NCBI GenBank assembly: GCA_937912045.1
Contig: CALDPI010000167.1
Location: 1-15,355, forward strand
Reading direction: 5' to 3'
Source of the DNA: an uncultured Clostridia bacterium
GTDB lineage: Bacteria > Bacillota > Clostridia > Oscillospirales > Acutalibacteraceae
DNA length: 15,355 nucleotides
The translations under genes and the position numbers were made by a program. Shown in pieces: positions 11,947-15,355 of the stretch (position 1 is its first letter; each line of letters opens with the position of its first letter). A model generated the notes under the pieces. The model searched no databases. It was not told where the DNA came from and worked only from the letters and a program-made list of their open reading frames with translations.

Positions 11947-13017
11947 ATGAACGTAATTTCTATGGTTTTGCTTGCCTTTGCCGTTTTAGGCGGAATTGAC
12001 AGGATTATCGGCAACCGCTTTGGACTCGGCAAAGAATTTGAGCGCGGCTTTATGCTCCTTGGAAATATGGCGCTTTCAATGATTGGAATGATAGTCATAT
12101 CTCCGCTAATTGCCGACCTGCTTGCACCCTGCTTTGATTGGTTTTATAACGTTCTGCATATCGACCCGTCGGTAATACCTGCGTCGGTCTTTGCAAACGA
12201 TATGGGCGGCGCCTCGCTTTCTGCACAGGTCGCACGCGATAAGGATTTGGGAATGTTCAATGCGCTTGTTGTGTCGTCTGTTATGGGCTGTACCATATCG
12301 TTCAGCATACCCTATGGACTCGGTGTTGTGAAAAAAGAACACCACAAGGATATGTTTTTGGGAATGCTGTGCGGAATTGCCACCATACCTCTCGGCTGTT
12401 TTGTGTCGGGACTTTCTTTGGGAATACCCGTGCTCACGGTTTTACTTAATCTGCTTCCGATTATACTTCTTTCGGGCATAGTTGCTTGCGGACTTATCTT
12501 GGCCCCTGCCGCCACAATAAAGGCGTTTTCGGCGCTCGGCATAATTATGAAGGCGGCAATCACACTCGGACTTCTTGTGGGAATGTTCCAGTCCCTTACG
12601 GGAATTGTGCTCATAAAAGGTCTTGCAGATATAAAAGAGGGCGCCGATATATGCTTCAACGCGGCGGTAGTGCTGGCAGGAGCCTTTCCGTTTATGGCGG
12701 TCGTTTCGCGCGTGCTTAATAAGCCCATTACAAAATTCGGACAGCTTCTCGGCATCAACGCACAGTCGGCTATGGGACTTGTATCCACCATTGTCACAAA
12801 TTCAACCACGTTTGAAATGCTCAACGGAATGGAAAGAAAGGGCATTGTTTTAAATTCGGCCTTTTTGGTTTCGGCGGCGTTCACGCTCGGTTCGCATCTC
12901 GCCTTTACAATGGCGTTTGACGCGGGCTATGTTTTACCGATGATACTCGCAAAGCTTTTGTCGGGTGTCACCTCAATTCCGCTTGCACTTTTAATATACA
13001 AAAGGGTTTGTAAATAA
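11947..13017 (+). CDS. eutH: EutH-family ethanolamine permease (orphan)
   Basis: A 356-residue membrane transporter with about ten helices. It has the EutH signatures AVLGGIDRIIGNRFGLG near the N-terminus, FANDMGGASLSAQVARD (residues ~77-93), SIPYGLGVVKKEHHKDMFLGMLCGI, and ATTFEML-like and LGSHLAFTMAFDAGY segments near the end. EutH imports ethanolamine, chiefly in its protonated form at low pH, for breakdown by ethanolamine ammonia-lyase. No other eut gene or microcompartment protein is in the window, so it is either an orphan or serves a remote locus. TAGGGGTGG overlapping the upstream stop provides the ribosome binding site. A strong terminator follows. Length is within the family range. 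Confidence 0.9.
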   Translation: MNVISMVLLAFAVLGGIDRIIGNRFGLGKEFERGFMLLGNMALSMIGMIVISPLIADLLAPCFDWFYNVLHIDPSVIPASVFANDMGGASLSAQVARDKDLGMFNALVVSSVMGCTISFSIPYGLGVVKKEHHKDMFLGMLCGIATIPLGCFVSGLSLGIPVLTVLLNLLPIILLSGIVACGLILAPAATIKAFSALGIIMKAAITLGLLVGMFQSLTGIVLIKGLADIKEGADICFNAAVVLAGAFPFMAVVSRVLNKPITKFGQLLGINAQSAMGLVSTIVTNSTTFEMLNGMERKGIVLNSAFLVSAAFTLGSHLAFTMAFDAGYVLPMILAKLLSGVTSIPLALLIYKRVCK

Positions 13018-13018
13018 T

Positions 13019-13051
13019 AAAAGGACGTATCGCTTGGTGATACGTCCTTTT
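13019..13051 (+). terminator. Intrinsic terminator after eutH
   Basis: A perfect 13-bp stem (13019-13031 and 13039-13051), a 7-base loop and a T6 run, just after the eutH stop. Confidence 0.93.
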
Positions 13052-13117
13052 TTATATTCGCCTGATGCCAAAAATGCTCAAAATATTATAAAATACTCTA
13101 TATTATGAATGCATCTG

Positions 13118-13146
13118 TTGCTTTTTTTGAAAGAATATGGTATATT
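13118..13146 (+). promoter_or_regulatory. Probable promoter of the MBL hydrolase
   Basis: TTGCTT (13118-13123) and TATATT (13141-13146) with 17-base spacing. The ATG at 13137 lies upstream of the predicted transcript start (about 13153), which supports the start at 13167. Confidence 0.5.
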
Positions 13147-13166
13147 TTTCCCGAGGTGGTGTTAAT

Positions 13167-13847
13167 ATGAAAATCACATTTTTGGGAACGGGCGCGGCAG
13201 ACTGGACACTTGCAGACCCTGCCACCGCACAGGAAATGCGCAGATTTTCTTCTGCCCTCATAGATGACGTTTTGCTTATTGATCCGGGCCCACACGTTAT
13301 GGCGGGACTGTCCGACTGCGGAAAAAAGCCTGAGGATATAAAATACGTTATTAATACCCATAAGCATTCTGACCATTATAATGAAGAAACATTGGCAGAG
13401 CTTTCAAAAACGGGTGCAGAATTTATCGAGTTTGCCGCGGGGGATGAAAAGGTGCTCGGCAAATATACCGTAAAGGCATATTACGGTAACCACTCAACCG
13501 CCGCAGCCACTGTTCATTTCATAATTACCGATGGCGAAAAGACGCTCTTTTACGGGCTTGATTCTGCCTGGCTTATGTATGAAGAGGTCAAGGCGATAAA
13601 GGAGCATAAGCCCGATTTTGCCGTGCTTGATGCAACGATAGGCGACGTCCCGGGCGATTACCGCATTTTTGAGCACAACAATCTTAATATGGTGCTTGAG
13701 ATGAAGAAAACACTCGACCCGTTTGTTAAAAAGTTTTGCATAAGCCATATGGCCTACACACTTCATACCGACCACGCTACGCTAGCAGAGCGAATGAAGG
13801 AAGACGGCGTGTTTGTGGCGTATGACGGCGCAGAGGTAGAAGTATAG
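13167..13847 (+). CDS. MBL-fold metallo-hydrolase
   Basis: A 226-residue metallo-beta-lactamase-fold hydrolase. The N-terminus KITFLGTGAADW is typical of the RNase Z/PhnP-like branch. The dinuclear zinc motif is NTHKHSDHY (HxHxDH, about residues 61-69). Later ligand candidates are the His in GNHST, the Asp in GLDSA and the His residues near the C-terminus (ISHMAYTLHTDH). No signal peptide is seen, so it should be cytoplasmic. The start at 13167 is chosen over 13137 because GAGGTGG precedes it and because the protein then begins directly at the conserved strand. The substrate is unknown: phosphodiesters or cyclic nucleotides in relatives. It is monocistronic, between two terminators. Confidence 0.85.
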   Translation: MKITFLGTGAADWTLADPATAQEMRRFSSALIDDVLLIDPGPHVMAGLSDCGKKPEDIKYVINTHKHSDHYNEETLAELSKTGAEFIEFAAGDEKVLGKYTVKAYYGNHSTAAATVHFIITDGEKTLFYGLDSAWLMYEEVKAIKEHKPDFAVLDATIGDVPGDYRIFEHNNLNMVLEMKKTLDPFVKKFCISHMAYTLHTDHATLAERMKEDGVFVAYDGAEVEV

Positions 13848-13850
13848 CAA

Positions 13851-13882
13851 AAAACACCATTGACAGATGTCAATGGTATTTT
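13851..13882 (+). terminator. Intrinsic terminator after the MBL gene
   Basis: A 14-bp stem with one mismatch (13851-13864 and 13869-13882), a 4-base AGAT loop and a T5 tail. Confidence 0.85.
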
Positions 13883-13916
13883 TGCGTTTTAATATAAAAT
13901 AAAAGAGGGTATTTTT

Positions 13917-15134
13917 TTGAAGGAAAGAATAAGCGACAAAAAAGAAATAACCGCTTTGGCATTTCTTTTTATGATTGCATATATGGTGAGTTATATCACG
14001 AGAATTAACTACGGAGCTGTAATTGCAGAGGTTGAAAAATCCACAAATCTTTCGCGCAGCCTGCTTTCAATGGCTGTAACGGGCAGCTTTGTGACCTATG
14101 GCGTGGGACAGATTATAAGCGGTGTTTTGGGTGATGTTTTTTCACCTAAGAAAATGGTGTCCTTAGGGTTTATAATAACGGTTGCAATGAACGTTTTGCT
14201 GCCCCTTTGTCAGAACCCCTATTTTATGCTGGTGGTATGGTGCATAAACGGCTTTGCACAGAGCCTTATGTGGCCTCCAATGGTACGGATTATGTCCTCA
14301 TTGCTTTCGGATGAAGACTACAAAAGGACTTCGGCAAAGGTCTCCTTTGGCGCCTCGTTCGGCACGATATTTGTTTATCTTTTCTCGCCGTTGCTTATTT
14401 CACTCTGGGGCTGGAAATCGGTTTTTGTATTTTCAGCGGTGTGCGGAGTTATAATGCTCTTTGTGTGGAACAAGCTTTGCAAGGATGTGAACAGCGAAAA
14501 ATCTCCCAAAGAAAAAAAGAGCAAAGGCGGGGAAATGGGACCTGTGTTTGCGCCTGTTATGCTGGCAGTTATGGGTGCAATCATTCTGCAAGGAATGCTG
14601 CGTGACGGCGTTACCACCTGGATGCCCACATACATATCAGAAACCTATAACTTAGGCAGTGCAACATCAATACTCACAGGTGTTGTGCTTCCGATATTTG
14701 GAGTTGCTTGTGTTCAGATATCCTCAACCCTATACCGCAAGAAAATTAAAAACACGTTGCTGTGTGCAGGCGTCATATTCGGCGTGGGTGCAATTTCGGC
14801 GGTTGCGCTGTCGGCGCTTTCGGGACTTAATGCCGCGTTTTCGGTTGCGTTTTCCGCGCTGCTTACAGGCTGTATGCACGGCGTAAACCTTATTCTCATA
14901 TGTATGGTGCCAAATTTCTTTAAAAAATACGGCAGAGTTTCGACCGTTTCGGGCATTATAAATGCCTGCACATATATAGGAAGCGCTATATCCACGTATG
15001 GAATAGCTCTGCTTTCTGAAAGGATGGGCTGGAGCTTCACTTTGCGGATTTGGGTACTCATAGCGTTGCTCGGAACCGCGCTTTGCTTCCTTGTCGCAAG
15101 GAAGTGGAAGAAACAGTATGAAACAGAGGAGTAA
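13917..15134 (+). CDS. MFS transporter, OPA-like (GlpT/UhpT-type) subfamily
   Basis: A 405-residue major facilitator with 12 predicted helices and a central charged loop (KDVNSEKSPKEKKSKGG, about residues 190-206). The first helix region, YMVSYITRINYGAVIAEVEK, then SRSLLSMAVTGSFVTYGVGQIISGVLGD, follows the pattern of organophosphate:phosphate antiporters, including the Arg in helix 1 and the GD loop after helix 2. FAQSLMWPPMVRIMSS is also typical of that group. The substrate is not predictable; sugar phosphates and other organic anions occur in relatives. The start is TTG with AGAGGG seven bases upstream. The stop is 5 bases before the next gene, so the two transporters are probably co-transcribed. 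Confidence 0.85.
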   Translation: MKERISDKKEITALAFLFMIAYMVSYITRINYGAVIAEVEKSTNLSRSLLSMAVTGSFVTYGVGQIISGVLGDVFSPKKMVSLGFIITVAMNVLLPLCQNPYFMLVVWCINGFAQSLMWPPMVRIMSSLLSDEDYKRTSAKVSFGASFGTIFVYLFSPLLISLWGWKSVFVFSAVCGVIMLFVWNKLCKDVNSEKSPKEKKSKGGEMGPVFAPVMLAVMGAIILQGMLRDGVTTWMPTYISETYNLGSATSILTGVVLPIFGVACVQISSTLYRKKIKNTLLCAGVIFGVGAISAVALSALSGLNAAFSVAFSALLTGCMHGVNLILICMVPNFFKKYGRVSTVSGIINACTYIGSAISTYGIALLSERMGWSFTLRIWVLIALLGTALCFLVARKWKKQYETEE

Positions 15135-15139
15135 AAATA

Positions 15140-15355
15140 ATGGCGCTTTTTTCATCAACACTCAATCAAATGGCATTTTTGGTGCTGCTTATTGCAATCG
15201 GATACATACTTGTAAAGCTAAAGGTTGTGGATGGTACCGCGGCAGGCCTTTTGTCTAAGCTGGAAAACAACGTTTTTGTGCCTGCGCTTATGCTCGGCAC
15301 GTTTATGAATAATTTCACGGTGGCTCGCTTGTCGGTTTCGGGCAAGTTTTTTGTC
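15140..15355 (+). CDS. Auxin-efflux-carrier (AEC) family permease, N-terminal part, cut by window end
   Basis: Only the first 72 residues are present. They begin MALFSSTLNQMAFLVLLIAIGYILVK, followed by the amphipathic segment and ENNVFVPALMLGTF, which is the N-terminal pattern of AEC family transporters (helix 1, a short loop, and a second helix with a central proline). Relatives export malate, other organic acids or amino acids. GAGGAG nine bases before the ATG overlaps the MFS stop, so translation is probably linked to the preceding gene. Length and substrate cannot be assessed. Confidence 0.75.
   Translation, partial: MALFSSTLNQMAFLVLLIAIGYILVKLKVVDGTAAGLLSKLENNVFVPALMLGTFMNNFTVARLSVSGKFFV

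Noticed and set aside
12312..12884. 190-aa - strand ORF opposite eutH
   Set aside because: It is the complement of the eutH coding frame; eutH has clear family motifs and a terminator in its own direction.

Overview
The window looks like the chromosome of a low-to-moderate-GC Firmicute of class Clostridia. This is inferred from gene families (PcrA with a Tudor tail, RlmD, DUF975- and DUF5412-type proteins, HisK-type PHP phosphatase, EutH), strong Shine-Dalgarno sites, TTG starts and intrinsic terminators; no marker allows genus assignment. Most host genes lie on the + strand.

Layout. 2-1282: 3' part of pcrA. 1341-4149: promoter, DUF975-like membrane protein, DUF5412-like small protein, and rlmD with an abnormal C-terminal extension. 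3862-9449: a compact, more AT-rich integrative element of about 5.6 kb inserted in the last codons of rlmD. 9469-10503: membrane acyltransferase, probably once the gene directly after rlmD. 10582-11096: tRNA-Ala(GGC) on -, tRNA-Gln(CTG) on +, and a palindrome-rich tRNA-derived repeat. 11122-13017: PHP phosphatase and an orphan EutH. 13167-13847: MBL hydrolase. 13917-15134: MFS transporter. 15140 to the edge: start of an auxin-efflux-carrier-type permease.

The element has no recognisable resistance or metabolic cargo. It encodes a MobV relaxase followed by a 49-aa ORF (both -), a hairpin-dense region that may be the transfer origin, a 37-aa ORF (+), a 65-aa two-helix membrane protein (-), an origin-like hairpin flanked by GGGTAAA repeats, a promoter feeding a strongly folded leader or ncRNA, a CRESS-type Rep (HUH nuclease plus superfamily 3 helicase), and a large serine recombinase at the right end. 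It therefore combines integration, mobilisation and probable rolling-circle replication.

The main finding is the junction design. Both ends share CTT in the same codon phase. Joining the host flanks restores an RlmD ending ...HIETVALIKRG. Joining the element ends would put the recombinase in frame with the tail of about 94 residues now fused to RlmD. Integration would thus swap C-termini: RlmD gains the tail, and the recombinase loses it and ends on host rlmD codons. The acyltransferase Shine-Dalgarno lies in those same codons, so it now sits behind the recombinase. Second in interest is the roughly 600-base region before rep, which holds an inverted repeat around a promoter, repeats, a 13-bp hairpin, a near-consensus promoter and about 300 nt of folded, apparently non-coding sequence ending in a terminator-like hairpin.
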